64,000 nucleotides of DNA from the NCBI GenBank assembly GCA_944386555.1, contig CALXBN010000061.1:79255-143254 (forward strand), given 5' to 3'. The notes below the pieces were generated by a model. The model saw only the letters and a list, made by a program, of their open reading frames with translations. It was not told the DNA's origin and did no database searches. Made by a program: the position numbers and the translations under genes. The stretch comes from an uncultured Ruthenibacterium sp. (GTDB lineage Bacteria; Bacillota; Clostridia; Oscillospirales; Ruminococcaceae). Positions 24,834 to 34,074 of this stretch are shown here, piece after piece. The first letter of the stretch is position 1; every line of letters begins with the position of its first letter.

Positions 24834-26621
24834 GTGGACCTGTTCGATCTGTTGGCGCTGCTGGGAGCGCTGGCGGTGTTCCTGTACGGTATGGACCTGC
24901 TGAGCCGCTCCCTGGAAAAGCAGGCCGGGCCGCGGCTTCAGCGGATGCTGGCCGGCCTGACGGAGGACCCGCTGCGGGGCTTTGCCCTGGGGCTGGCGGT
25001 CACGGCGGCTATCCAGTCCTCGGGGTCGGCTACGGTGATGGTGGTGGGCTTTGTGAACAGCGGCCTGCTGGGGCTGCACGGCGCGGTGGGCGTCATTTTG
25101 GGCAGCAATGTGGGCACCACCCTCACGGCCTGGATCCTGTCTTTGGCCGGGGTGCAGGGCACGGGCTTCTGGGCGCGCCTGGCGCAGCCTGCATGCCTGG
25201 GGGCGGCGCTGGCGTTTGCCGGGGCGGTGCTGTATCTGTTCTGCCGCGGCGAGCGGCGCCGCGGCGCGGGGGCAATTCTGCTGGGGCTGGCGCTGATGCT
25301 GGGCGGAATGGGCAGCTTGTGCGCCGCCCTGCGCCCGCTGGCGGCGCTGCCGGCTTTCAGCGTGCTGACGGCGTTTCTGTCCCACCCGCTGGCCGGGGTG
25401 CTGGCGGGTGCGCTGGTGTCGGCGCTGCTGCAGTCCTCGGCGGCCGCGGTGGGCGTGCTGCAGGCGCTGGCCCTTACGGGGGCCATGCCCTGGGCGGCGG
25501 CGGTGCCGGTGCTCATGGGCGTCAACATCGGCAGCTGCGTGCCTGCGCTGCTGGCGGGCATTGGGGCCAACGCCAACGCCCGGCGGGCGGCGGCGGTACA
25601 CCTGTATTTCAACCTGCTGGGCGCGGCGCTGTTCCTGGCGCTGTTCTACGGCGTGGGCACGGCGTTCCACACCGGTGCGCCGGCTACGGCGGCGGGCGTG
25701 GCGCTGGCCCATACGGGCTTCAACGCCCTGGCGGCGGCGGTGCTGCTGCCAGCGGGCCGCCTGCTGGAAAAGCTGGCCGTGCTTACCGTACCTGACGAGG
25801 CCGGGCCCGAGCGATTCCAGCTGCTGGACAACCGGCTGCTGAACCAGCCCGCCCTGGCGGTGCGCCGGGCGGGCGATGTGGCCGGGGCCATGGCCGCCCG
25901 CGCCCGCAAAAGCCTGGTGCAGGCCATGAGCCTGACCCGCCGCTGGGACGATGCCCTGGCCGCCGAGGTATCGGCTGCCGAGGAGCGCATCGACGGCTGG
26001 GAAGATGCCCTGGGCACCTATCTGCTGCTGCTGGGCCGTCAAAGCCTGTCCATCGGTGAAAGCCGCACCGTTTCGGCGCTGCTGCACACCGTCAACGACT
26101 TCGAGCGCATCGGAGATCACGCGGTGAACCTGTGCGCCTGTGCCCAGGAGATCCGGGAGAAAGAGGCGGTTTTTTCGGCGCAGGCGCGCCGGGACCTGGA
26201 TGTGCTGGAGCGGGCCGTGCAGGATATTTTGACGCGTACGGTGACGGCATTTTCGCTGATTGCCGGCGCGCCGGCCGCCCCGGCCCGCGCCGCTGCCAAG
26301 GAGGCCGCCGCCGGGGTGGAGCCGCTGGAGCAGACCATCGACGAGCTGGTGCGGGCCATCAAAGCCCGCCATGTGCTGCGTTTGCGACAGGGCCAGTGCA
26401 GCCTGGAGCTGGGCTTCATCCTCACCGACCTGGTGAATAATTACGAGCGCGTGGCCGACCACTGTTCCAACGTGGCGGCGGCAGCGCTGTCGGCGGACAC
26501 CGACACCTTTGACACCCACGATTATCTGGAGCGCATGCGCACCGCGGGCGGGGATTACCCGGCCCGCCTGGCCGCCTGCCGCAAGCAATATGCATTGGAC
26601 ACCACGGGAGGTACGCTATGA
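24834..26621 (+). CDS. Na+/phosphate symporter with C-terminal PhoU-like domain
   Basis: 595 residues. The N-terminal ~310 residues contain two inverted NaPi-II repeats, each with the hallmark Q-S-S motif (AAIQSSGSAT near residue 65, ALLQSSAAA near 200), spread over about nine membrane helices. Residues ~340-580 are helical with PhoU-like E/D-x3-D motifs (NDFERIGDHAVN, VNNYERVADHCSN). It imports phosphate with sodium; the PhoU part may sense or regulate flux. GTG start at 24834 is favoured over GTG 24825 because the GAAGAAGGGG site needs the spacing. The stop overlaps the response-regulator start by 4 bases. Confidence 0.9.
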   Translation: MDLFDLLALLGALAVFLYGMDLLSRSLEKQAGPRLQRMLAGLTEDPLRGFALGLAVTAAIQSSGSATVMVVGFVNSGLLGLHGAVGVILGSNVGTTLTAWILSLAGVQGTGFWARLAQPACLGAALAFAGAVLYLFCRGERRRGAGAILLGLALMLGGMGSLCAALRPLAALPAFSVLTAFLSHPLAGVLAGALVSALLQSSAAAVGVLQALALTGAMPWAAAVPVLMGVNIGSCVPALLAGIGANANARRAAAVHLYFNLLGAALFLALFYGVGTAFHTGAPATAAGVALAHTGFNALAAAVLLPAGRLLEKLAVLTVPDEAGPERFQLLDNRLLNQPALAVRRAGDVAGAMAARARKSLVQAMSLTRRWDDALAAEVSAAEERIDGWEDALGTYLLLLGRQSLSIGESRTVSALLHTVNDFERIGDHAVNLCACAQEIREKEAVFSAQARRDLDVLERAVQDILTRTVTAFSLIAGAPAAPARAAAKEAAAGVEPLEQTIDELVRAIKARHVLRLRQGQCSLELGFILTDLVNNYERVADHCSNVAAAALSADTDTFDTHDYLERMRTAGGDYPARLAACRKQYALDTTGGTL

Positions 26622-27310
26622 TCTATTTGGTTGAAGACGATGACGAGATCCGCACGCTGGAGGAATACGCCCTGAAGAGCGCAGGGTTTACGGTGCAGGG
26701 CTTTTCCGACGGGGACGCGTTTCAGCGGGCCATGGAGGAAAACCGCCCCAGCCTGGTGATTCTGGATGTGATGCTGCCGGGCAAGGACGGCATCACCCTG
26801 CTGCGGGAGCTGCGGGGCAATTACGGAACCACCATCCCGGTGATGATGGTGACGGCCAAAACCGGCGAGCTGGATGTGGTGGCAGGCCTGGAAGGGGGTG
26901 CCGACGACTACCTGGCCAAGCCTTTCGGCGTGCTGGAGTTCACCAGCCGGGTGCGGGCGCTGCTGCGCCGGGCCGGCACCGAGGCCGGCAAGCTGACCGA
27001 CGGCGGCGTTCTGCACTGCGGGGCGGTTTCGCTGGATGACAGCCGCCGCCTGGTGACCAGCGGCGGCCAGACCGTGGAACTGACGTATAAGGAATACGAA
27101 CTGCTGCGCCTTTTGATGAAGAACGCCCGCCGTGTAGTACCCCGGGAGGAGATCCTGCAGAAGGTATGGGGCACGGATTTTGAGGGCGAAAGCCGCACGC
27201 TGGACATGCATGTGCGCACCCTGCGCCAGAAACTGGGCGAGGCCGGCGAACAGCTGCGTACCGTGCGCAAGGTGGGCTTTGTGTTCACCGACGAGGAGGC
27301 CAATTCGTGA
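26618..27310 (+). CDS. OmpR/PhoP-type response regulator
   Basis: 230 residues. Receiver domain with acidic pocket E6/D7/D8, phosphoacceptor D50 (VILDVMLPG) and Lys in YLAKPF near 100; a winged-helix effector domain follows from ~130 (LTYKEYELLRLLMKNARRVV, VRTLRQKLG, VRKVGFVF). ATGA overlap with the symporter and 4-base overlap with the kinase gene make a tight three-gene operon. PhoP (phosphate response) identity is inferred from the symporter and the repeats at 24724. Confidence 0.9.
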   Translation: MIYLVEDDDEIRTLEEYALKSAGFTVQGFSDGDAFQRAMEENRPSLVILDVMLPGKDGITLLRELRGNYGTTIPVMMVTAKTGELDVVAGLEGGADDYLAKPFGVLEFTSRVRALLRRAGTEAGKLTDGGVLHCGAVSLDDSRRLVTSGGQTVELTYKEYELLRLLMKNARRVVPREEILQKVWGTDFEGESRTLDMHVRTLRQKLGEAGEQLRTVRKVGFVFTDEEANS

Positions 27311-28704
27311 GCGGCGCGCCCGACGTCCGTGAGCGGGGCCGCCGCCTGCCCAGCCTGAACGAGACCATTGGCCTGATGATGCTGGCGGTGGGCCTGCTGA
27401 GCATGCTGGTGACGGCGGTGCTGCTGGCGCTCACCTTCCGCCAGGCCTTTGCCCGCCAGGTGGAATCGGACCTGGCCCTGACGGCCCAGGATATTGCCGC
27501 CGCCTACGAGTTGGGGGATATGGACACCGTGCAGGCCATGGGGGCCGGCGGCGTGCGCATTACGCTGATCAGCCCCCAGGGCACGGTGCTGTACGAAAAC
27601 CAGGCCGGCGAGGAGATGGAGAACCACCTTTCGCGCCCGGAAGTGCAGCAGGCCCTGGCCGGCGGCGTGGGCACCGACCGGCGCCAGAGCGCCACCATGG
27701 GCTATGACACCTATTATCGGGCCCAGAGGCTTAGCGACGGCAATGTGATGCGCGTGGCCATCGACGCCCAGAACATGTTCGCCATTTACAGCGCCACGCT
27801 GCCTGTCACGGCGCTGTGCTGCCTGGCAGTGATGGTGCTGGCGGTGGCGGGCAGCCTGCTGTTTACACGGCGGGTGGTGCGCCCCATCGAGCGTATGGCC
27901 GAGAACCTGGACGAGATCCGCCAGCGCACGCCCTACAAGGAGCTGATCCCCTTTGCCGACTCCATCCAGCGGGACCGCCTGGCCCGCCAGGCCGGCGAGG
28001 AGATGCGCCGGGAGTTTACCGCCAACGTCAGCCATGAACTGAAAACCCCCCTTACCAGCATTTCCGGCTATGCCGAGCTGATCGCCGCGGGGGTGGCCGC
28101 GCCGGCCGACGTGCCCGCCTTTGCGGGGAAGATCAAAAAAGAGGCCGGCCGCATGCTGAGCCTGATCGGCGATATCCTGCAGCTGTCGGAGCTGGATTCC
28201 GCCAAAGGCCAGCCGGCCCAGTTTTCCACGGTGGATTTGAACCGCCTGGTGCGGGAGGTGGCCGAAAGCCGCCAGATGATGGCCCACAACGCTTATGTGA
28301 GCTTGGAGACGGAAACCCGGGACGTGCCGGCCGTCTTTGGGGACCGTGCCCAGCTGGTGGAGCTGTGTGAAAACGTGGTGGACAACGCCATTCGCTACAA
28401 CCGCCCCGGCGGCCATGTATGGGTGCGCACCCTGCCCGCCGCCGAAGGCATGGGGCCGGCCCTGCAGGTGGCCGATGACGGCATCGGTATTCCCGAAGAG
28501 CACCAGGCCCGGGTGTTTGAGCGGTTCTACCGGGTGGACAAAAGCCGCAGCAAGGCAACCGGAGGCACCGGCCTGGGGCTGGCCATTGTAAAGCACATCG
28601 CCCAGCTGCACGGCGCGGCCATCCGCCTGGACAGCGCCGAGGGCCAGGGCACCACCATCACCGTCCGTTTCCCCGCTGCGGGTTCCCGCGCACCGCTGTC
28701 CTGA
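27307..28704 (+). CDS. Sensor histidine kinase (PhoR-like)
   Basis: 465 residues from a GTG start. Two membrane helices (~22-46 and ~162-186) bracket a ~115-residue extracytoplasmic sensor. A HAMP-like segment follows, then the H-box EFTANVSHELKTPLTS with phosphorylated His243, N-box ENVVDNAIRYN, G1 VADDGIGIP, F-box ERFYRVDKSRS and G2 GTGLGLAIVKH. The kinase is complete. It phosphorylates the upstream regulator; phosphate limitation is the likely signal from context. Two terminators follow. Confidence 0.92.
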   Translation: MSGAPDVRERGRRLPSLNETIGLMMLAVGLLSMLVTAVLLALTFRQAFARQVESDLALTAQDIAAAYELGDMDTVQAMGAGGVRITLISPQGTVLYENQAGEEMENHLSRPEVQQALAGGVGTDRRQSATMGYDTYYRAQRLSDGNVMRVAIDAQNMFAIYSATLPVTALCCLAVMVLAVAGSLLFTRRVVRPIERMAENLDEIRQRTPYKELIPFADSIQRDRLARQAGEEMRREFTANVSHELKTPLTSISGYAELIAAGVAAPADVPAFAGKIKKEAGRMLSLIGDILQLSELDSAKGQPAQFSTVDLNRLVREVAESRQMMAHNAYVSLETETRDVPAVFGDRAQLVELCENVVDNAIRYNRPGGHVWVRTLPAAEGMGPALQVADDGIGIPEEHQARVFERFYRVDKSRSKATGGTGLGLAIVKHIAQLHGAAIRLDSAEGQGTTITVRFPAAGSRAPLS

Positions 28705-28764
28705 CGGGCCCGGTGCGCCGCTTCGCCGGATCTTGGCAGGCGGGACGCCTTTGGGGAGGTTTCA

Positions 28765-28792
28765 AAAGGGGCCTTTTTGCAAAGGCCCCTTT
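28765..28792. terminator. Intrinsic terminator 1 after the two-component system
   Basis: 12-bp stem (28765-28776 with 28781-28792), symmetric A/T flanks. Confidence 0.8.
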
Positions 28793-28838
28793 CAGGATGT
28801 GCGGCTGTAGCCAACAGGCCGGGAAAACTGCAAAAAAG

Positions 28839-28866
28839 GCAGCGCCTTGCGGCGCTGCTTTTTTTT
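28839..28866 (+). terminator. Intrinsic terminator 2 after the two-component system
   Basis: 8-bp stem GCAGCGCC/GGCGCTGC (28839-28846 with 28851-28858) followed by eight T. Confidence 0.9.
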
Positions 28867-28946
28867 GCACAAAAACCAGCCCTTTTCCCGATTGCGCCCC
28901 CGGCCCGCGAAAGCGGGCGGCCCGGCGGAAGGGGCGGCTGGCATCA

Positions 28947-30287
28947 CTACTGTTGGAAAAGCTGCGAAAGGGCTGCCGCGACCTGGTCGGCCGTCAGCAG
29001 GTACCAGTTGCTCTCATTGCCCGCCCGCGCCGTGATGAGCAGGTTCCCCTCGGGATCCGCCACGGCGCTTTCCATGCCCGCAAGCCCAAAGGAAAAGACA
29101 TACCCTTTCTGCGCCGCCGTGTCCAAAAGGTAAAGCGACTGAGGGTCTTCCTGGTTTGCAAAAAAGAGAAAAGGGCTGTCCGGGGCCTTGGGGCCGCAGA
29201 GGGTTCCCATGCGGACGGCCGCCGCAGGCACCAGACGATAGCTTTCGCCCGCCCGCTGCAGGATGGCCGATGGGGCCTGACGGCTGCCGGATTCCCGGTT
29301 GAACTGGGAAAAATGAACCAGCACATAGTCGCCTTTGACCACAAGGCTGTCCGCGGTGTCTTCGGCGGAATCATACGCAGCCAGGTCCTCCAGGCGGGTT
29401 TCGCTGACGAGGGCGCCCTGCCGGTCAATGGTGCGCAGGTAAAAGGTCATGGCGCCGTTTTCCAGCTGCTGCATCAGCAGGTGGATGCTGCAGTTTTCGG
29501 TGTCGATGGCCCAAATGTCCCTGGTGCTTTCGCGGGGCGAGCTGTAATCCATGACGGCGCCGCGGTAGATCTCCCGGATCCGGCCGTCCTGCAGGCTGCA
29601 GTGCAGGACGATCTGCTGTGTCCCCTCCCCGGCGGATTCGTACAGGAAAAAAACCAGTTCGTTTTCCGACAGCTTTTTGGCGTAGGCAAATACATTGTAT
29701 ACGGGATAGCACCCAAGCAGCTGCTGCGTGCCGCGGTCAAAATCGAACAGCAGGATCTTCATGCCCTGTTCCGGCGCGTAATACAGATAGACGCTGCGCC
29801 CGCCGTCAATGACCAGGCGCGCTTCATCGGTGATGGCGTTGAAATCGTCAATGGGAAATTCCTGTACTTCCCGGGTGTCAAGCGCGTATCTTCCCACATA
29901 CATCGGCGGGTCGTCCTCGGCGGCGCCCTCTGTCAGCGCGGACATCCGTTCGTAGAAAACATAAGGATATTGAAAGCCAGTCACTACGGGCAGATCGTTC
30001 TCGAAGCGCTTTCGCACGCCCAGCACGCCGGTGAAGCGCAGCGGGGAAACGGCAAGCCGCTGCAGCGCGCTTTCATCCCATTCGATCGTCTGGAATTCCT
30101 GCATGGGCGGCGGGGGAAGGCTGCTGCTGCCGGCCGTGGAGGCCGTGCCGCTTTCCGGCGCCGCGGCCGAAACGGACCCGGATCCGCCGCCGCCCGCCGC
30201 AGAGAGCGCAGGCGGAACAGGCCCAAGCACACAGGCGGACGCGAACAGGCATACAAGCAGCAGGGCAGACAGCATAAACTTTCTCAC
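28947..30287 (-). CDS. Putative lipoprotein, β-propeller-like hypothetical protein
   Basis: 446 residues from GTG at 30287 (MRKFMLSALLL). The hydrophobic leader ends in FASAC, a plausible though non-ideal lipobox, followed by a Gly/Ser/Pro-rich linker (to ~55). The rest consists of many short β-type segments (for example YVFYERMSAL, SVYLYYAPEQGMKILLFDFD, SPFLFFANQEDPQSLYLLD), suggestive of a repeat or propeller fold, but no family is recognised. The ribosome site and start lie in a perfect 30-bp tandem duplication (30274-30333), so a second identical in-frame site exists at GTG 30317. Downstream of tatD by 122 bases. G+C is somewhat lower than in its neighbours. Confidence 0.7.
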   Translation of the reverse strand: MRKFMLSALLLVCLFASACVLGPVPPALSAAGGGGSGSVSAAAPESGTASTAGSSSLPPPPMQEFQTIEWDESALQRLAVSPLRFTGVLGVRKRFENDLPVVTGFQYPYVFYERMSALTEGAAEDDPPMYVGRYALDTREVQEFPIDDFNAITDEARLVIDGGRSVYLYYAPEQGMKILLFDFDRGTQQLLGCYPVYNVFAYAKKLSENELVFFLYESAGEGTQQIVLHCSLQDGRIREIYRGAVMDYSSPRESTRDIWAIDTENCSIHLLMQQLENGAMTFYLRTIDRQGALVSETRLEDLAAYDSAEDTADSLVVKGDYVLVHFSQFNRESGSRQAPSAILQRAGESYRLVPAAAVRMGTLCGPKAPDSPFLFFANQEDPQSLYLLDTAAQKGYVFSFGLAGMESAVADPEGNLLITARAGNESNWYLLTADQVAAALSQLFQQ

Positions 30288-30333
30288 AAGGCTCCCCTCC
30301 CAAATAAACTTTCTCACAAGGCTCCCCTCCCAA
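30274..30333. repeat. Perfect 30-bp tandem duplication covering a ribosome site and start codon
   Basis: Bases 30274-30303 and 30304-30333 are identical. Each copy, read on the minus strand, contains GGGAGGGG, then GTG-AGA-AAG-TTT. Because 30 is divisible by 3, both potential starts are in frame with the lipoprotein. Confidence 0.97.
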
Positions 30334-30409
30334 GCGGCCGGAACGCGGAAGGTCCCCGCGCACAGCGGCCGGCGGCCGCCTCTGCCGCGCTGGCGCAGGC
30401 TTTTCCCCT

Positions 30410-31195
30410 TTACACGTTGAACAGCGTCCGGGCATTTTCCTCGGTGATGCGCAGAATCTCTTCCGCCGGCAGGCCGCGGATGTCCGCCAGCTTTTGGGCC
30501 ACATAGCGGATCAGGGCGGAGTTGTTCTCCTTGCCCCGGAAGGGCTCCGGGGCCATGTAGGGGCAGTCCGTCTCCAAAAGCAGCTTGTCCAGCGGGCACA
30601 CGGCGGCGGCCTCCACGGTTTTGCGGGCGTTTTTGAAGGTCAGTGTGCCGCCGAAGCCCAGGTACAGCCCCTGGGCCGTCAGCCACAGCGCGTCATCGGC
30701 GCTGCCGGAATAGCAGTGCAGCACCCCTTTGGGCCGGTGGCGGCGCAGGGTGTCGTACATGGGGCCGTGGGCCTCCCGGTCGTGAATGGACACCGGCAGG
30801 CCGTGGGCCGCGGCCAGCTCCAGCTGGGCCTCAAACAGGGCCTGCTGCTCGTCTTTCGGCACCGGCCAGTGGTAATCCAGGCCAATCTCCCCCACGGCCA
30901 CCACTTTGGGATGGGCCAGCAGGGGCTCGATGGCGTCCAATTCCGCGCGCCAGTCGCCGTGGTAGCGGGCCACGGTGGCGGTATCCGCTTCAATCAGGCT
31001 CTCCGGATGAATGCCCACGGCGGCGTAGATCCATTCGTATTGCTCGGCCAGTTTTATACAATTCGCAGCATCTCCTGAGTGAGTGGCGCACTCCAGCACG
31101 CCGCACACCCCCTGGCCGGGCAGGCCGGCCAGCAGGGCGCCGCGGTGATCGTCGAACCGGTGGGACATATAGTGGGCATGGGTGTCGAAAATCAT
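30410..31195 (-). CDS. tatD: TatD-family metal-dependent hydrolase
   Basis: 261 residues, the usual length. Metal ligands H6 and H8 (FDTHAHY), E in VAVGEIGLDYHW, His in SIHDREAH, HCYSG and the final D in LLLETDCPYMAPEP are all present. TatD proteins are amidohydrolase-fold 3'-5' exonucleases. In many Firmicutes tatD follows metG; here metG is ~0.9 kb upstream on the same strand, with a GNAT gene between. The GNAT stop lies 12 bases before the tatD start. Confidence 0.93.
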   Translation of the reverse strand: MIFDTHAHYMSHRFDDHRGALLAGLPGQGVCGVLECATHSGDAANCIKLAEQYEWIYAAVGIHPESLIEADTATVARYHGDWRAELDAIEPLLAHPKVVAVGEIGLDYHWPVPKDEQQALFEAQLELAAAHGLPVSIHDREAHGPMYDTLRRHRPKGVLHCYSGSADDALWLTAQGLYLGFGGTLTFKNARKTVEAAAVCPLDKLLLETDCPYMAPEPFRGKENNSALIRYVAQKLADIRGLPAEEILRITEENARTLFNV

Positions 31196-31207
31196 GGGTG
31201 CGTCCTT

Positions 31208-31771
31208 TCAGAAGGTTTCAGTGAAGGCGGGATATTGGCGGCGGTAGGCGTCGTAGTCCGGGTGGGGGCCGTCCAGGTCCAGCTGGTACAGGCGGAACAC
31301 CACGGAAAGATCCTTCGGCTGCCACTGCTCCCGGTAGGAATAGCAGTACCGCATCCCCAACCGGCGCATCACGGCGCCGCTGCGGGGATTGTTCACGTCA
31401 TGGGTGGCGGTGACAAAAGGCACGCCCCGGGTCTTTACATAGCCGATGGCGGCCCGGGCGGCCTCGGTGGCGTAGCCTTTGCCCCACTGGCTGCGGGCCA
31501 GCGCCCAGCCGGTGTCGCGGCTGGGGGTGTCCTGAATGTGGACGTACCCGGCCAGAGGCCCGCCGCCGGGACAGACGGCGAAGAACCAGCCGTCCCGGGC
31601 CGACAGGGCCGCTAGATACGCCTGTGCCTGGGCCAGGGTATCCAGGGGGAACATGGGCAGGAAGGTGTTCACTTCACGGTCGCCCAGAAGCGCCAGCAGG
31701 GCTGGGGCGTCAGCGGCCGTGTAGCCCCGCAGCACCAGGTGTGGGGTGGCCAAAGCGGGCACAGGGTACAT
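31208..31771 (-). CDS. GNAT-family acetyltransferase (RimJ/RimL type)
   Basis: 187 residues starting at 31771 behind AAAAGGAGG. The motif LVLRGYTAADAPALLALLGD opens the RimJ/L-like fold; the acetyl-CoA loop is SQWGKGYATEA around residue 93 and the C-terminal NPRSGAVMRRLGMRY is typical. It acetylates an amino group with acetyl-CoA; the substrate is unknown. Co-directional with metG upstream and tatD downstream. Confidence 0.85.
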   Translation of the reverse strand: MYPVPALATPHLVLRGYTAADAPALLALLGDREVNTFLPMFPLDTLAQAQAYLAALSARDGWFFAVCPGGGPLAGYVHIQDTPSRDTGWALARSQWGKGYATEAARAAIGYVKTRGVPFVTATHDVNNPRSGAVMRRLGMRYCYSYREQWQPKDLSVVFRLYQLDLDGPHPDYDAYRRQYPAFTETF

Positions 31772-32091
31772 GGCGGGCCTCCTTTTGGCGGCAAGCGGGC
31801 GTCCGCTTGCTCCGCATTCTCCGCTTTCCCCGAAGAAAGCTTGGCAAAGGGCTTTCCGTCGGGCGGGGTTCTGCCCGCCGCGCATCACGGCGCAGCGTGC
31901 GCCGCCCTTGGGGTGTGCGCCTGCTGCGGCTTTTCGCGCGGCGAGGGGGCTGCCCTTCATTTCAAGATCGACATTTCCCGTATACCGCAGGGGGCCTTAA
32001 GCGGAGGCCCTCCTGCGCCTTTTGCCCTTTTCGAAAAGGACGCCTGGGTGCGAACACGCCGCACCCGAAAGCACAGTCGCCGGGGCGCAGT
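31772..32091. other. Intergenic region between metG and the GNAT gene
   Basis: 320 bases without a supported gene. Seen in it: a hairpin GGGTGCG...CGCACCC near 32045-32070, a plausible metG terminator on the minus strand; a second hairpin near 31990-32015; and at 31831-31865, on the minus strand, a ~35-bp diverged copy of the core of the tandem repeat found at 50727-51055. Confidence 0.6.
31831..31865 (-). repeat. Dispersed copy of the 50.7-kb tandem-repeat core
   Basis: The reverse complement of 31831-31865 matches 51009-51043 (CCGCCCGA..., CTTTGCCAAGCTTTCTT) with only a few mismatches. It lies in an intergenic space, like the tandem copies. Confidence 0.7.
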
Positions 32092-34074
32092 TCAGTGAAT
32101 CGGCGCGCCGGGTTTTACTTCGTCGGGCAAAAACAGCACGCGGCAGCCGCCGTCCTCGGTGTCGGCGGCCAGCACCATGCCCTCGCTGACATACTTGCCC
32201 TTCAGCATGGGGCGGGGGGCCAGGTTCGCGGCAATGACCACCGTCTTGCCGGCCAGGTCCGCGGGCTTGTACCACTTGGCGATGCCCGAGAGGATCGTGC
32301 GCTCCTTTTCGCCGTCGAACAAGGTCAGCTTCAGCAGCTTTTTCGATTCGGGAATGGCCTCGCAGGCCAGCACCTTCGCCGCCCGCTGCTCCACCTTGCA
32401 GAATTCGTCGAAGGAGATCTCCGGCCGGTGCTCGATGGGCAGGGCCGTGGCTTCCGCCTGGGCCGCGGGGGCGGGCGCGGGGGCCGCGGCGGCCCGGGCG
32501 GCCTCCTCGGCAGCCTGCAGTTCGGCCAGCTCTTTCTCTGCGTCAATGCGGGGGAACAGCACCTCGCTCTTGTGCACCGTGTAGGCGGCAGGGGCGTTTT
32601 CCAGGGCGTCGTAAGTCAGCGCGGCGGTGTCCAGGCCCAGCTGGGCGGCCATTTTGGGGGCCGTGGCGGGCATGAACGGCTGCAGCAGGGTGGCCGCATA
32701 GCGCAGCATCTCGCACAAATTGTACAGCACCATAGCCAGGCGCGGGCGGTTGGCTTCGTCCTTCGCCAGCACCCAGGGGGCCGTCTCATCGATGTACTTG
32801 TTGGCCCGCTGGATGCCCTTGAAGATCTCCGCCAGGGCGCCGGACACCTGCAGGCTGTCCATGGCCCGGGTGGTGTTTCCGGGCATGGCGGCCATTACGG
32901 CCCGCAGCTCGTCGTCGTAATCACCCGCCGTGCGGCCTTCAGGCCCGGGCAGGGTGCCGGCGAAGTACTTTTCCACCATGCTCACCGTGCGGCTGAGCAG
33001 GTTGCCCAGATCGTTGGCCAGATCGCTGTTGATGCGGGCGATCAGGGCTTCGTTGGAGAAGTTGCCGTCGTTGCCGAAGGGGATCTCCCGCAAAAGGAAG
33101 TAGCGCACGGCGTCGGTGCCGTAGCGGCTGCACAGCACCACCGGGTCCACCACATTGCCTTTGGATTTGCTCATCTTGCCGCCGTCCAAAAGCAGCCAGC
33201 CGTGGCCGAACACCCGCCGGGGCAGCGGCAGGTCCAGGGCCATCAGCATGGCGGGCCACAAAATGGTGTGGAAGCGCAGGATCTCCTTGCCCACCATGTG
33301 GATGTCCGCGGGCCAGTACCTGTCATAGTCGTGATAGGCGCTGTTGCCGTAGCCCAGGGCCGTGATGTAGTTGGACAAAGCGTCCACCCACACATACATG
33401 GTGTGCTTGGGGTCAAAGGGGACGGGAATGCCCCAGGGCACGGTGGTGCGGGACACGCAGGTGTCCTGCAGGCCCTGCTTGATGAAGGCGATCATCTCGT
33501 TTTTGCGGCTTTCCGGCTGGATGAAGTCGGGCACGTCCTCGTACAGCTTCAGCAGGCGGTCGGCGTATTTGCCGGTCCTGAAGAAGTAGGCTTCTTCCTC
33601 GGCCTCGTACACCTCCCGGCCGCAGTCCGGGCACTTGCCGTCTTTCAGCTGGCTGTCCGTCCAAAAGCTCTCGCAGGGCTTGCAGTAGTGGCCCTTGTAC
33701 ACGCTTTTGTAGATATCGCCCTGCTCGTACAGCTGGGTGAAGATCTTCTGGCAGCTCTCGATGTGATAGCTGTCGGTGGTGCGGATGAACCGGTCGTAGC
33801 TGATGTCCATCAGCTTCCACAGGTCCTTCACGCCGCCGGGCCCCTCCACGATACCGTCCACGTATTCTTTGGGGCTCACGCCGGCCTCGGCGGCCTTGTC
33901 CTGGATCTTCTGGCCGTGTTCATCGGTGCCGGTGAGGTACATCACGTCGTACCCCTGCATGCGCTTGTAACGGGCAATGGCGTCGCAGATCACCGTGGTG
34001 TAGCTGTGGCCGATGTGCAGCTTGGCGCTGGGGTAGTAGATGGGCGTTGTGATGTAAAAAGTTTTGCGTTCCAT
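32092..34074 (-). CDS. metG: Methionyl-tRNA synthetase
   Basis: 660 residues. HIGH at 20-23, zinc-knuckle pairs CKPC (131-134) and CPDC (148-151), KMSKS (300-304), an anticodon domain, an Ala/Pro-rich linker (~535-555) and a C-terminal tRNA-binding OB domain (EISFDEFCKVEQRAAKVLACE..., ~110 residues). It charges tRNA-Met. No T-box was recognised in the 111 bases between asnB and metG. Confidence 0.96.
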   Translation of the reverse strand: MERKTFYITTPIYYPSAKLHIGHSYTTVICDAIARYKRMQGYDVMYLTGTDEHGQKIQDKAAEAGVSPKEYVDGIVEGPGGVKDLWKLMDISYDRFIRTTDSYHIESCQKIFTQLYEQGDIYKSVYKGHYCKPCESFWTDSQLKDGKCPDCGREVYEAEEEAYFFRTGKYADRLLKLYEDVPDFIQPESRKNEMIAFIKQGLQDTCVSRTTVPWGIPVPFDPKHTMYVWVDALSNYITALGYGNSAYHDYDRYWPADIHMVGKEILRFHTILWPAMLMALDLPLPRRVFGHGWLLLDGGKMSKSKGNVVDPVVLCSRYGTDAVRYFLLREIPFGNDGNFSNEALIARINSDLANDLGNLLSRTVSMVEKYFAGTLPGPEGRTAGDYDDELRAVMAAMPGNTTRAMDSLQVSGALAEIFKGIQRANKYIDETAPWVLAKDEANRPRLAMVLYNLCEMLRYAATLLQPFMPATAPKMAAQLGLDTAALTYDALENAPAAYTVHKSEVLFPRIDAEKELAELQAAEEAARAAAAPAPAPAAQAEATALPIEHRPEISFDEFCKVEQRAAKVLACEAIPESKKLLKLTLFDGEKERTILSGIAKWYKPADLAGKTVVIAANLAPRPMLKGKYVSEGMVLAADTEDGGCRVLFLPDEVKPGAPIH

